A program made the translations under genes and the position numbers. Below are positions 28,677-36,692 of a stretch of 64,000 nucleotides of DNA, in pieces. Numbering within the stretch: the first letter of the stretch is position 1; the number at the start of each line of letters is the position of its first letter. Under the pieces are notes generated by a model. It did no database searches and was not told where the DNA came from. It saw nothing but the letters and a program-made list of their open reading frames with translations. The DNA is from Methylococcales bacterium. GTDB lineage: Bacteria; Pseudomonadota; Gammaproteobacteria; Methylococcales; Methylomonadaceae. The DNA lies in NCBI GenBank assembly GCA_030654015.1, contig JAURYI010000073.1:48677-112676 (forward strand), read 5' to 3'.

Positions 28677-29708
28677 ATGGAAATTGTGTGCAAGAACTGT
28701 AATACCAGTCATTATCTCAGTGACGACAGAATCCCTTTAGAAACCAAAACAGGTAAATGCAAACAATGCAGTGCGCCGATGACGGTATTGGGAAAAAATG
28801 CTCTCGGCTCAATCGAGCTATCACTCACGCAATCAATACCGCCAGAACAAGAAGCCACAAAAAACTGTGATTTTTGTGGTGAAAAAATCTTAGCGATTGC
28901 CAAGAAATGCCGACATTGCGGCAGTATGTTAGACGGTAGTAATGCTTTCGAATCTCAGGGCGTAGCAGAGCAAAATATACCTCCATCAACCCAACATCAC
29001 ACAGAGCAGGAAATGAGCAATGAAAATGAAACATCAACCATATCCCTCTGGAACCCTAATGCCGCAGCAAATTGGAGCTTACTATTTTCGCCTGTCTTTG
29101 GAGCATGGCTTCATGCGAAAAACTGGAGCGTTCTTGGAGACGAAGGGAAAGCGAAGCAATCGATGTACTGGGTATATGGTGGAATTGCTGTTTTGATATT
29201 GGCGATTTTGCTTCCTGAAAAAATCGGCAGGTCAATGGGGATGGTCTATCTCTTCGGCTGGTACTTCTCATCAGCTAAGCAACAGGTAAAACACGTCAAG
29301 GAAAGGCTCAACAATGCTTATGAAAAGGAAAGTTGGGCAAAGCCGATTGGTATTGCAGTTGCCTCATTCTTGATAGTTGTAGGTGTAGCAGTTTATTTCG
29401 ATTCGGATTTACAACAAGAGTCTACGCTAACAGATGTCAGTGGAGTGTGGCGAGCAAACAATGATGGCGCAATGGTGACAATCAAGCTAGACGAGAAAAT
29501 TAAATCCATTAATGTGAACGGAAGAGACATTCCTGTGACTGTCAAGAGTTATGACGACGAAAATAAAATTATAACGCTGGTGGTTAATAATGATCCTGCA
29601 ATAATCTGGACTGTGAGACAAATTCTCGATAAAGATGAAAAGTTCACTCTGGATTTCACCTTGCAAGACGGCACACAAGACAATCTTTCTTTTGTCCGTA
29701 GCCTGTAG
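28677..29708 (+). CDS. Zinc-ribbon membrane protein, same head, different tail
   Basis: 343 residues. The head (residues ~1-90) has the same two zinc ribbons as the preceding gene (CKNC ... CKQC, CDFCGEKILAIAKKCRHCG), recognisably duplicated at DNA level. After a short linker the tail is unrelated: a segment WNPNAAANWSLLFSPVFGAWLHAKNW, a hydrophobic helix (~163-180), a GMVYLFGWYFSS segment, another membrane helix (~225-243) and a C-terminal ~90-residue beta-rich domain (VSGVWRANNDGAMVTIKL ... TLDFTLQDG). The WxLLFSPxFGAxLHxxNW pattern is seen in other bacterial zinc-ribbon membrane proteins. 51 bp after the first gene; probably one transcript. Function unknown. Confidence 0.75.
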   Translation: MEIVCKNCNTSHYLSDDRIPLETKTGKCKQCSAPMTVLGKNALGSIELSLTQSIPPEQEATKNCDFCGEKILAIAKKCRHCGSMLDGSNAFESQGVAEQNIPPSTQHHTEQEMSNENETSTISLWNPNAAANWSLLFSPVFGAWLHAKNWSVLGDEGKAKQSMYWVYGGIAVLILAILLPEKIGRSMGMVYLFGWYFSSAKQQVKHVKERLNNAYEKESWAKPIGIAVASFLIVVGVAVYFDSDLQQESTLTDVSGVWRANNDGAMVTIKLDEKIKSINVNGRDIPVTVKSYDDENKIITLVVNNDPAIIWTVRQILDKDEKFTLDFTLQDGTQDNLSFVRSL

Positions 29709-29854
29709 TCCTGTGGATACTCTGTTCAAAATCTAGTGGTGTGGGGTACGCTGTGCGTACTTTTCCATAATCACGAGTTATAACTACCTGACTGTTAGCC
29801 TATCCAACATTTATTTCAATCAATTAATGCTTTAATAACACAAAAGGAAACCTA

Positions 29855-30427
29855 ATGAGTGAAAACGATGTTTTAACCTATTTGTGCAAGGAGGTTGTAC
29901 TTAAAACAGCAATACTCCTTAATGTACATAAACCGTTTGTTTTGCCCCTTTTGGGTAGTGATAATAATTCGGTTGAAGATAATTATTACTTGGAAATGAA
30001 GACGGGGGAATATGATGTTATTAGTGGGGAATGTAAAATAAAAATAACTGAGACATTACTAAAGGCAATAGAAGACAAAGATAAAAATTTAGCTGAGTTG
30101 ATTCAGAAATTTATGAAGTGCTACATTGCTTGGTTTGAACTCACAGAGGTTATTGATGAAACAAGGGAAATTAATGAAGATGCAATCAATAATGTACTTA
30201 GAAAATTTTGTGACGAACCCAACAAATCCATTGATTATGAGCTAGTGGGCAGACTTCGTTCTACTACATGGTCTGTCGCATGGAATACATTTTTTAATCA
30301 TTATGAAAATTGGTTTGAATCCACGGAGGAGACACTTAGTAGTCTTAATGCAGGTAAAAAAGAAGAGCGTATCAAAAACTTCGCAACTGACTGGTGGTCT
30401 GAGTTCGATAAACTAACCAACTCGTAA
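29855..30427 (+). CDS. Hypothetical acidic cytoplasmic protein
   Basis: 190 residues, AAAGGAAA ribosome site before the ATG. No signal peptide or membrane segment. Acidic, helical and rich in Trp in the second half (WSVAWNTFFNHYENWFESTEE, DWWSEFDKL). AT-rich compared with the core genes. No family recognised. Its stop codon (TAA at 30425-30427) falls inside the left end of a palindromic repeat, so the repeat may have trimmed or replaced the original 3' end of the gene. Confidence 0.6.
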   Translation: MSENDVLTYLCKEVVLKTAILLNVHKPFVLPLLGSDNNSVEDNYYLEMKTGEYDVISGECKIKITETLLKAIEDKDKNLAELIQKFMKCYIAWFELTEVIDETREINEDAINNVLRKFCDEPNKSIDYELVGRLRSTTWSVAWNTFFNHYENWFESTEETLSSLNAGKKEERIKNFATDWWSEFDKLTNS

Positions 30428-30500
30428 GATGGGCAGAGCTTGCGAAACCTATCACAAACCTGCGTAAATGATGGGTTTCACTGCGTTCTACCCATCCTAC
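30424..30500. repeat. Palindromic mini-element, family B (copy 1)
   Basis: GTAAGATGGG at 30424-30433 and CCCATCCTAC at 30491-30500 are terminal inverted repeats with one mismatch. The interior contains gcgaaacc and gatgggtttcactgcg, which recur in the element at 57897-57996. No ORF. It supplies the stop codon of the preceding gene. Confidence 0.65.
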
Positions 30501-30532
30501 ATTTTAGATTCTAAATTAATTATTCCAAATCG

Positions 30533-30618
30533 AATCGCGTAGGATGGGCAATGCTCTTTTGCCCACCATTTACCCACAAAAGTGGTGGGCAGAAAAACGC
30601 TGCCCACCCTACATGACT
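30533..30618. repeat. 86-bp palindromic mini-element, family A (copy 1)
   Basis: Begins aatcgcgtaggatgggca and ends ctgcccaccctacatgact. Internally palindromic (gtaggatgggca/tgcccaccctac; ctcttttgcccacc/ggtgggcagaaaaa). Nearly identical to the 86-bp copy at 30939-31024. It lies just upstream of the HicB-like gene. A non-autonomous MITE/REP-like element is the likely nature. Confidence 0.75.
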
Positions 30619-30650
30619 GGTTAAACAAAAAGTACAAGAGGTTAAAAGTG

Positions 30651-30896
30651 ATGAAAGACAGTGATAGATATTTAAAAATAGTGGAATGGTCGGAAGCTGA
30701 TAATTGCTACTTGGGTTCTGCCCCAGGATTGATTGAACACTGCTGTCATGGTGCAGATGAAAAAAAAGTGTTCGATGAGTTGTGTATTATTGTTGACGAA
30801 TGGATTGATTTATTACACCAACAAAACAAGGCATTACCACCGCCATACAAACTGGGTGCGAATTTATCACCTTCTTCTTATGCACTTAACCCATAA
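30651..30896 (+). CDS. HicB-like antitoxin-fold protein without a HicA partner
   Basis: 81 residues from the ATG at 30651 (AAGAGG nine bases upstream); the frame extended to 30582 runs through a repeat and is rejected. The pattern YLKIVEWSEADNCYLGSAPGL ... CCHGADEKKVFDELCIIVDEWIDL ... LPPP is that of the HicB_lk antitoxin superfamily (partial RNase H fold). There is no C-terminal helix-turn-helix and no HicA-type toxin gene on either side. It is bracketed by two 86-bp family A elements in the same orientation. It could be an orphan antitoxin-like regulator or the remnant of a lost pair. Confidence 0.75.
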   Translation: MKDSDRYLKIVEWSEADNCYLGSAPGLIEHCCHGADEKKVFDELCIIVDEWIDLLHQQNKALPPPYKLGANLSPSSYALNP

Positions 30897-30938
30897 TATT
30901 GCGCACCCTGCAATCTCGTGTACTGCGTATGTTGGGCT

Positions 30939-31024
30939 AGTCGCGTAGGGTGGGCAACGCTCTTTTGCCCACCATTTACCCACAAAAACGGTGAGCAGAA
31001 AAACGCTGCCCAGCCTACATGACT
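30939..31024. repeat. 86-bp palindromic mini-element, family A (copy 2)
   Basis: Same length and order as the copy at 30533-30618, starting agtcgcgtagggtgggca and ending tgcccagcctacatgact; the ends agtc/gact are inverted. A few substitutions (for example acggtgag for gtggtggg) show it is not a recent duplicate. Confidence 0.75.
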
Positions 31025-31038
31025 AACCCGACCTAGCA

Positions 31039-31599
31039 TTACAAAATCGCTGCAACGTTAATATTGATATGCGGTAATTGTGATAACACAATGTTGTCAC
31101 CTGCTTGTAGCGTGGTTTTTTCGCCATACACTTCACCGCGTGGCTTGCGATACACTTCAAGGCAGTTATCGTTTAAATTGAGTATCCAGTATTCGGGGAT
31201 GTTGTGCCGTGCGTATAAATGGAGTTTTTTGTTTTGGTCGTAGTTTAAGGTGGTATCCGATACTTCGATAAGTAATAACACATCATCGGCGTTTGGGTGA
31301 CGTGTGCAGTAAAAATCGGCATTGGGTTTTAATAGCATAAAATCAGGTTCGGGTTCGGAGAAGTCGCTGAGTTGCAGGGGATTCTGCACTGACGTATCTG
31401 CATAATCTGCGACTAAGATGGTAAATAATTTATTAATACGATTTAAATGCCCTGCATGATTAAAACCAATCGGTGCCATGTCTAAAATTTCTCCATCTAT
31501 CAGTTCAATATGATTATTTTCCGAAAACACACCCGCCGCACCCATTTTGTGCCATTCGTCAATATCGGTTAAATGTTTAGTTGGATTAACGACTGCCAT
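31039..31599 (-). CDS. Uma2-family (DUF820) PD-(D/E)XK nuclease-fold protein
   Basis: 186 residues. Catalytic core pattern of Uma2 proteins: Glu in NHIELIDGEILDMAPIG, Asp in EPEPDFMLL, Glu in VLLLIEVSDTTLNYD and Lys in QNKKLHLYARHNIPEYWI. These are abundant in cyanobacteria and some gammaproteobacteria; the cellular target is unknown, though the fold suggests DNA cleavage and several are carried by mobile DNA. It is transcribed alone, lies between two family A mini-elements, and has no methylase partner. Confidence 0.85.
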   Translation of the reverse strand: MAVVNPTKHLTDIDEWHKMGAAGVFSENNHIELIDGEILDMAPIGFNHAGHLNRINKLFTILVADYADTSVQNPLQLSDFSEPEPDFMLLKPNADFYCTRHPNADDVLLLIEVSDTTLNYDQNKKLHLYARHNIPEYWILNLNDNCLEVYRKPRGEVYGEKTTLQAGDNIVLSQLPHININVAAIL

Positions 31600-31657
31600 G
31601 ATGTAAAACCTCAGTTAAAAATAAACTCAAACTATAAGCGGTAGTTTGACATAAAAA

Positions 31658-31702
31658 AGTCGCGCAGGATGGGCAACGCTCTTTTGCCCACCCTACATGA
31701 CT
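31658..31702. repeat. 45-bp internally deleted family A element
   Basis: Starts agtcgcgcaggatgggcaac and ends gcccaccctacatgact; it has the two ends of the 86-bp element joined without the middle 40 bp. Third copy within 1.2 kb, located between the Uma2 gene and trpC. Confidence 0.7.
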
Positions 31703-31711
31703 ATCCATCAA

Positions 31712-32512
31712 TTACAACGCAAACAACTCGCGCATTTTTTTCCCAGATTGTTCCACGCGCATAAATGCTTCGCCGACTAAAAAACCGTAGATGTTGTTGC
31801 TTAGCATTAGCTGTACGTCGTCGGTGGTGTGGATGCCGCTTTCGGTGATGATTAAGCGGTCGTCGGGAATGCTGTCTTTTAACGTCAGGGTGGTTTGTAA
31901 ATCGGTGGCGAAGGTGCGCAGGTTGCGGTTGTTGATGCCGATGAGTTTGGTGTCCAGCGTTAAGGCGCGTTGCAGTTCGTCGGCATCGTGAACTTCGACT
32001 AAGACATCCATGCCCAGTTTAGTGGCTAGGTCGGCTAATTCGTGCATGACGCTGTCTTCCAACGCGGCGACGATTAATAAAATACAATCTGCACCTAAGG
32101 CGCGGGCTTCGTGGATTTGATAGGCATCTATCATGAAATCTTTACGTAATACGGGCAGTGGTACGCGCTTTCTGACTGCGTCCAAGTAGGCTTCTGAGCC
32201 TTGGAAATATTCTTTATCGGTGAGTACCGATAAGCAGGTCGCGCCGTTCATGGCGTAATCTTGGGCGATGGTGACGGGGTGGAAGTTTTCCCGAATCACA
32301 CCTTGGCTGGGTGAGGCTTTTTTAATTTCGGCGATAATGGCGGGTTTTTTTGCCAGAATTTTACTGTGCAGGGCATTGGCAAAGCCGCGCGGACGCTCTA
32401 CGCCGCTGGCAATTTCTTGCAGCATTTCTATGGGCGTGTTCAGGCTGCGTCTTGCCACTTCTTGTTGTTTGGTGGCGAGGATGGTTTTTAAAATATCGGG
32501 GGTGTCAGTCAT
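31712..32512 (-). CDS. trpC: Indole-3-glycerol phosphate synthase
   Basis: 266 residues, monofunctional TIM barrel. Motifs include [21 protein letters not shown] (active-site Lys/Glu, substrate phosphate site), [26 protein letters not shown] and the phosphate-binding [11 protein letters not shown] ... [12 protein letters not shown]. It converts CdRP to indole-3-glycerol phosphate in tryptophan synthesis. It follows trpD by 12 bp. The usual upstream partner trpG (and trpE) is not present here; sbcB occupies that side. Confidence 0.95.
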   Translation of the reverse strand: MTDTPDILKTILATKQQEVARRSLNTPIEMLQEIASGVERPRGFANALHSKILAKKPAIIAEIKKASPSQGVIRENFHPVTIAQDYAMNGATCLSVLTDKEYFQGSEAYLDAVRKRVPLPVLRKDFMIDAYQIHEARALGADCILLIVAALEDSVMHELADLATKLGMDVLVEVHDADELQRALTLDTKLIGINNRNLRTFATDLQTTLTLKDSIPDDRLIITESGIHTTDDVQLMLSNNIYGFLVGEAFMRVEQSGKKMRELFAL

Positions 32513-32524
32513 GATTTTTTGTGT

Positions 32525-33541
32525 TTATAAAGAGTTGGAATAAGCGATTAAGGCGTTCAGTTTAGCACGCGCCGCGCCGCTGGCAATCACTTGTCCAGCG
32601 GTTTCAATACCTGCGGCTAGGCTATCGGCAAGCTGTGCCGCATAAATTGCCGCACCTGCATTGAGTTGCACAATGTCCCGCGCCGCGCCTGCTTGATTGT
32701 TCAGCACGGCGTTAATCATTTGCAAACTATCGGCGGCATTTTCAACGGCTAATTCGCTCAAACTGGCACGGTTAAAGCCGAATTGTTCAGGCGTAATGGT
32801 GTAGGTTGTCACTGTGCCGTTTTTTAATTCGGCAACCTGAGTCGGTGCGGCAATGCTGATTTCATCCAAACCATCTTCGGCATTAACGACCAGCACATGA
32901 TGACTGCCCAGTTTTTTTAAGACTTGTGCCAACGGTTCTACCCAATGCGCGGCAAACACGCCGATTAGCTGATTGGGTGCGCTGGCAGGATTGGCGAGAG
33001 GGCCCAGCAGATTAAATAAGGTTCTTATGCCCAGCTCTTTACGCACGCCGATGGTGTGTTTCATTGCGCCGTGATAATTGGGTGCGAATAAAAAGCCCAC
33101 GCCCAAGGTATTGACGCAATCGGCAACTTGCGCAGCAGTGAGATTGAGATTAATACCTGCGGCTTCCAATAAATCGGCACTGCCACAACGGCTGGACACG
33201 GAACGATTGCCATGTTTGGCAACCTGCCCGCCCGCCGCCGCCACGACAAACGCCGAGCAGGTGGAGATGTTAAAGGTATTTGCACCATCGCCGCCCGTGC
33301 CGCAAGTGTCAATGATATGCGTACCTGTCACACTGACTTTAGTCGCCAGCTCGCGCATAATGTCGGCGGCGGCGGCAATTTCATCGACAGTTTCACCTTT
33401 GCACCGCAGGGCAATCAGAAAACCTGCCAGTTGCGCATCGGTGACTCCGCCCGTCATAATCAGGCGCATGACTGTCTGCATTTGTTCGGTACTGAGGTGT
33501 TGTTGGTTTAATAGGCGTTGTAAGGCTTGTTGTATCTGCAT
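32525..33541 (-). CDS. trpD: Anthranilate phosphoribosyltransferase
   Basis: 338 residues. The PRPP-binding signature [17 protein letters not shown], the KHGNRSVSS loop, and the [11 protein letters not shown] block identify TrpD of the glycosyltransferase family 3. It joins anthranilate and PRPP. Monofunctional (no fused TrpG glutaminase). Probably co-transcribed with trpC downstream; the gap to sbcB upstream is 33 bp. Confidence 0.95.
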   Translation of the reverse strand: MQIQQALQRLLNQQHLSTEQMQTVMRLIMTGGVTDAQLAGFLIALRCKGETVDEIAAAADIMRELATKVSVTGTHIIDTCGTGGDGANTFNISTCSAFVVAAAGGQVAKHGNRSVSSRCGSADLLEAAGINLNLTAAQVADCVNTLGVGFLFAPNYHGAMKHTIGVRKELGIRTLFNLLGPLANPASAPNQLIGVFAAHWVEPLAQVLKKLGSHHVLVVNAEDGLDEISIAAPTQVAELKNGTVTTYTITPEQFGFNRASLSELAVENAADSLQMINAVLNNQAGAARDIVQLNAGAAIYAAQLADSLAAGIETAGQVIASGAARAKLNALIAYSNSL

Positions 33542-33574
33542 AGTGAACTTGTCGTTATAAAAGTTTTAGCGGTC

Positions 33575-35017
33575 TCACGTCATACCCAATAGCTGCATTT
33601 TCTCTAGCGCGTATGTTTCTAAGGCGTGGATAGTGGCTTGATTGGCTGTTTCATCGGCTTTCAGGGCAGTCAATCGGGCAAAATAAGCGTCAAATGTAAT
33701 CCCCGCGCCCGCTTGCTGTCCTGTTAAACGGTTGCTACAAAATGCTTGCCAGCGTTGCTTTTCGTCGGCGTTTAACGTGTCTGGATAGTTACGCGCACGG
33801 TATCTGAACAGCATTTCCGCTAGGCGTTTATCGGTGAATTTGAATGAATTGCCAGCCAGATTTTCAGGCGATAACGTGCGGATTTTTGTCATTGTGGACT
33901 TATCAGCATCGGCGAAAAAACCACCGCTGTAAATCGCCAAATCGGGATCTGTGTTTTGTTCGTCACCATGACCGCCAAACACGACGGCTAATTTTTCTGC
34001 TAAACCAGCCGTGGTTTTTATAGATTCAATGTGTGCCAAACACGCGATTAGGTCGATGTTGAGACGCTCGGCATCGGCAGGTTTTATGACGGAAATCGGG
34101 GCTAATACGGGGCATTTATTGATATGCACTACTTTTAGCGGGATGCGTGCCACGCCTTCGGGTAAGTCAGCGGTAGCGGTAAATAAGCGGTGTTGAATAG
34201 CTTCGGCTGATAGATTTAACAGGGCTTCTGGATTGATTGATAAATCATAAACGATGATGCCGTTTGGATTGGTCGGGTGTTTGCACAGCGGTAACACGAC
34301 AGCTAAACAGTTTTTTTCTGCCCGATATTTGCCTGAGATATGCAACACAGGTTTAAAACTACCTAATTGCAATAAATCCAGCACTTTGTTTTTAACGCGG
34401 TTTTCCAGTAAAAACTGAAACAATTTGGGTTGAGCTTGTTTGATTAATCGGGCTAATTCGATAGTGGCATAAACATCCGCCAGTGCGTCATGTGCGGCTT
34501 CGTGGGCAATACCGTTGGCAATGGTCAGTTGATCCAGACGAAAACTGGGCTTGCCTTCTGCGCTGTTCACCCATTGAACTCCGTCGGGACGCAAAGCACG
34601 CGCGGCGCGTACTACGTCAATTAAATCCCAGCGGGAATTGCCGTTTTGCCATTCACGGGCGTAAGGGTCGTAGAAGTTGCGGTATAAAATATTACGAGTG
34701 ACTTCATCATCAAAACGCAGGTTGTTATAACCCAGCGTGCAGGTATTGGGCTGGGCGAGTTGTTCATGAATGCGGCGGATAAATTCAGCTTCACACACGC
34801 CTTTTTGCTGTACTGACTGAGGAGTGATGCCTGTAATGACACAGGCATCAGGGTGTGGCAGAGTGTCCACCGCCAGCCTGCAATACAGCACCAGCGGCTC
34901 ATCAATTACGTTAAAATCCGCATCGGTACGCACGCCTGCAAATTGCGCGGCGCGGTCACGTTGCGGATCAAGACCAAAGGTTTCATAGTCATGCCAATAA
35001 AAAGTCTGTGCTGCCAT
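33575..35017 (-). CDS. sbcB: Exodeoxyribonuclease I
   Basis: 480 residues. DEDDh exonuclease domain starting FYWHDYETFG (metal ligands Asp10, Glu12), AQFAGVRTD, GYNNLRFDDEV, and HDALADVYATIELARL, followed by the SH3-like and C-terminal helical domains (ARNYPDTL near residue 420). It degrades single-stranded DNA 3' to 5' and acts in recombination and mismatch repair. The length matches E. coli ExoI (475). Confidence 0.94.
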   Translation of the reverse strand: MAAQTFYWHDYETFGLDPQRDRAAQFAGVRTDADFNVIDEPLVLYCRLAVDTLPHPDACVITGITPQSVQQKGVCEAEFIRRIHEQLAQPNTCTLGYNNLRFDDEVTRNILYRNFYDPYAREWQNGNSRWDLIDVVRAARALRPDGVQWVNSAEGKPSFRLDQLTIANGIAHEAAHDALADVYATIELARLIKQAQPKLFQFLLENRVKNKVLDLLQLGSFKPVLHISGKYRAEKNCLAVVLPLCKHPTNPNGIIVYDLSINPEALLNLSAEAIQHRLFTATADLPEGVARIPLKVVHINKCPVLAPISVIKPADAERLNIDLIACLAHIESIKTTAGLAEKLAVVFGGHGDEQNTDPDLAIYSGGFFADADKSTMTKIRTLSPENLAGNSFKFTDKRLAEMLFRYRARNYPDTLNADEKQRWQAFCSNRLTGQQAGAGITFDAYFARLTALKADETANQATIHALETYALEKMQLLGMT

Positions 35018-35029
35018 GACTTGCCTAGG

Positions 35030-35425
35030 TTATTTAAGGGTAATTAACGCTTTTAATACATCAGTACGACTGATAATGCCGACAAATTTCCCGTCATCAA
35101 ACACAGGAAAACTTCTGACCGACGAATGTTCAAATTTTTCTGCCAGTTCAACAATACTGGAATCAGCATCGACGCTAATCGCGCCCGCCGTCATATAATC
35201 GCCGACTTTGCCGCCCATACTTTGGTTATACACACTGCCTAGAAACACTTTAATACTGTCTTTTTCAGAAAATACCCCTAACAAACGACCTTGATCGTCA
35301 ACCACAGGGGCGCAGGTAATTTTATGATCCAGCAACTTTTTAATTGCATCAATGACACTGGTGTCTTTAGTCAGCGTCACGACTCTGGTAGTCATGTAAT
35401 CTGCAACTGTAATTTTTGTCAACAT
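35030..35425 (-). CDS. Two-CBS-domain protein
   Basis: 131 residues, consisting of a pair of CBS domains (VADYMTTRVVTLTKDTSVIDAIKKLLDHKITCAPVVDD and VGDYMTAGAISVDADSSIVELAEKF...FPVFDDGKFVGIISRTDVLKAL), forming one Bateman module. Such free-standing modules bind adenine nucleotides and regulate partner proteins. Ribosome site GAGGAG before the ATG. 12 bp upstream of sbcB, so possibly co-transcribed, but no functional tie is evident. Confidence 0.9.
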   Translation of the reverse strand: MLTKITVADYMTTRVVTLTKDTSVIDAIKKLLDHKITCAPVVDDQGRLLGVFSEKDSIKVFLGSVYNQSMGGKVGDYMTAGAISVDADSSIVELAEKFEHSSVRSFPVFDDGKFVGIISRTDVLKALITLK

Positions 35426-35475
35426 GATGAACTCCTCGTTATTTATTATTATATTAGACGAGGGACTAACGGGCG

Positions 35476-35676
35476 TTATCCTTGTGTCAGATGCGCCTGC
35501 GCTGCCTCAGCGTCCAGTTTTTTTCTTTTGTCACATTTTTCCACGCACACACACGCGGCTTTATCCATGCCGCCGCCACAAGAACCTTTAATAGCGCGTC
35601 TGCCAAATATAACACCGACAGCCATAATAGCAATCACAACTAACATAACCACAAAAGTCACTATAAAATACATCAT
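35476..35676 (-). CDS. nqrM: Na+-NQR maturation factor NqrM
   Basis: 66 residues. One N-terminal membrane helix and the diagnostic AMAVGVIFGRRAIKGSCGG block followed by a Cys cluster (ACVCVEKCDKR). NqrM (DUF539) delivers iron to the membrane Fe-Cys4 centre of NqrD/NqrE in the sodium-pumping NADH:quinone oxidoreductase. The nqrABCDEF operon is not in this window, so nqrM is unlinked here, but its presence predicts a Na+-NQR. Ribosome site GAGGAA before the first of two adjacent ATG codons. Confidence 0.88.
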   Translation of the reverse strand: MMYFIVTFVVMLVVIAIMAVGVIFGRRAIKGSCGGGMDKAACVCVEKCDKRKKLDAEAAQAHLTQG

Positions 35677-35852
35677 AATTTATTCCTCAATCTCAGTAAA
35701 AAATGGATAAAAACTCTGGATAAGAGCCTTTATTCATTTTCATAGTTCCCACATATTGTACACGACTAAGCGATTCATAAAACGAGCAATGTCCGCCAAA
35801 TGTTTGCGTATAAAAGACGGACGATAATCGCCATTTAGCAATTCCCAATAAC

Positions 35853-35878
35853 AAAAAAGCGGTCAACGACCGCTTTTT
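35853..35878 (-). terminator. Rho-independent terminator, probably bidirectional
   Basis: AAAAAGCGGTC (35854-35864) pairs with GACCGCTTTTT (35868-35878) around a three-base loop, with A/T runs on both flanks. It lies 23 bp after the stop of the small secreted-protein gene on the minus strand. Confidence 0.85.
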
Positions 35879-35900
35879 CTATTCAAATCTAAAATACAGA

Positions 35901-36167
35901 TTATTTTGCAGGGGTTTCGACAGGCTTAGGCTCAACAGCAGGAGCGGCAACAGGCGCAACAGGAGCGACGACGGGCGCAGCGACAGCAGTGCTGTTCTTT
36001 TCCCACTTGCCGCCCGCTTTGAGACACTCTTTTTTGGTCTTCACCACAACAGCCTCATTCAGCACACAACTGTGATTTTGTGCGGGCGGTGGAGTGCCTT
36101 TTGCCGATTTAGCCAAAGTGGCAGAAGACAATAAGGCAAGAGCGACTGCGAAAACTATCTTATACAT
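35901..36167 (-). CDS. Small secreted Ala/Pro-rich protein
   Basis: 88 residues from the ATG at 36167 (AGGAAAATAACC upstream); the frame to 36212 has no ribosome site. Signal peptide MYKIVFAVALALLSSATLA. The mature part has two cysteines in a compact segment (HSCVLNEAVVVKTKKECLKAGGKWEK) and a C-terminal tail of Val/Ala/Pro repeats (APVVAPVAPVAAPAVEP). The CxxxxxxxxxxxxECxKAGGxW pattern recurs in small secreted proteins of aquatic proteobacteria but I know no function. Divergent to the FNR-box-controlled region. Confidence 0.7.
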   Translation of the reverse strand: MYKIVFAVALALLSSATLAKSAKGTPPPAQNHSCVLNEAVVVKTKKECLKAGGKWEKNSTAVAAPVVAPVAPVAAPAVEPKPVETPAK

Positions 36168-36360
36168 GGTTATTTTCCTGTTAGATTTAAGAACAAATGT
36201 TTGAAAATTCAAACACGCGGGGCTGAGTTTGACAACCTACCGCTCTCTTTGTCAAGCCTGTTGTCGGCATTGAACGCATTCTATCGAGAGTCAATCGTCT
36301 ACCCCGCGCAACCAGCAAACACCGACATTGTTAAATATAAGCGCACTTTTTTGATTGTTT

Positions 36361-36374
36361 TTGATCTATATCAA
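36361..36374 (+). promoter_or_regulatory. Perfect FNR binding site
   Basis: TTGATctatATCAA matches the FNR/Anr consensus TTGAT-N4-ATCAA at all ten positions. Its centre is ~128 bp upstream of the start of the 38-residue lipoprotein gene on the + strand; a class II start at about 36409 would leave a ~87-nt leader. The fnr gene itself lies within 1 kb. The other side (gene starting at 36167, minus strand) could also be a target. Confidence 0.75.
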
Positions 36375-36495
36375 AAGCACACATTTTATGTATGCCACAA
36401 TATGCCAAGTCAATAAAGACTTAACACCTGCTTCATATTCACAACGCCATGTTGTGAGTCAGCGCACACCCAAACTAAAATAACGGGAAAATCCT

Positions 36496-36612
36496 ATGAA
36501 AAAAATCAGTTATGTTTTGTTATTACTTGTTGCTGTCACTACGCTTGCTGCTTGTGGAGAGCAAGGTGTAGGTCCCGCTAAACCAGGCGCGACTCAAGAA
36601 TCTGCAAAATAA
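36496..36612 (+). CDS. 38-residue entericidin-like lipoprotein
   Basis: A short gene with GGGAA before the ATG: MKKISYVLLLLVAVTTLAAC then 18 residues rich in Gly, Pro and Gln. The lipobox LAAC is clear, so the product is a tiny lipid-anchored peptide after processing. Similar small lipoproteins (entericidin-type or conserved LPxx lipopeptides) are common; activity here is unknown. Downstream of a perfect FNR site, so it may be induced under low oxygen. The 80-bp gap to fnr (convergent) has only a weak hairpin. Confidence 0.7.
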   Translation: MKKISYVLLLLVAVTTLAACGEQGVGPAKPGATQESAK

Positions 36613-36692
36613 ATAGTTTTTGCTGAACTGGCACTGCCGTATTGTTTAATTATGGTGCGGTAATACCACGTTGCAGGCTGATTTATATCAAC

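Noticed and set aside
36630..36650. Sigma-54 promoter (TGGCAC ... TTG) after the small lipoprotein
   Set aside because: Spacing between TGGCAC and TTG is seven bases, not the required five, and no gene follows on that strand.
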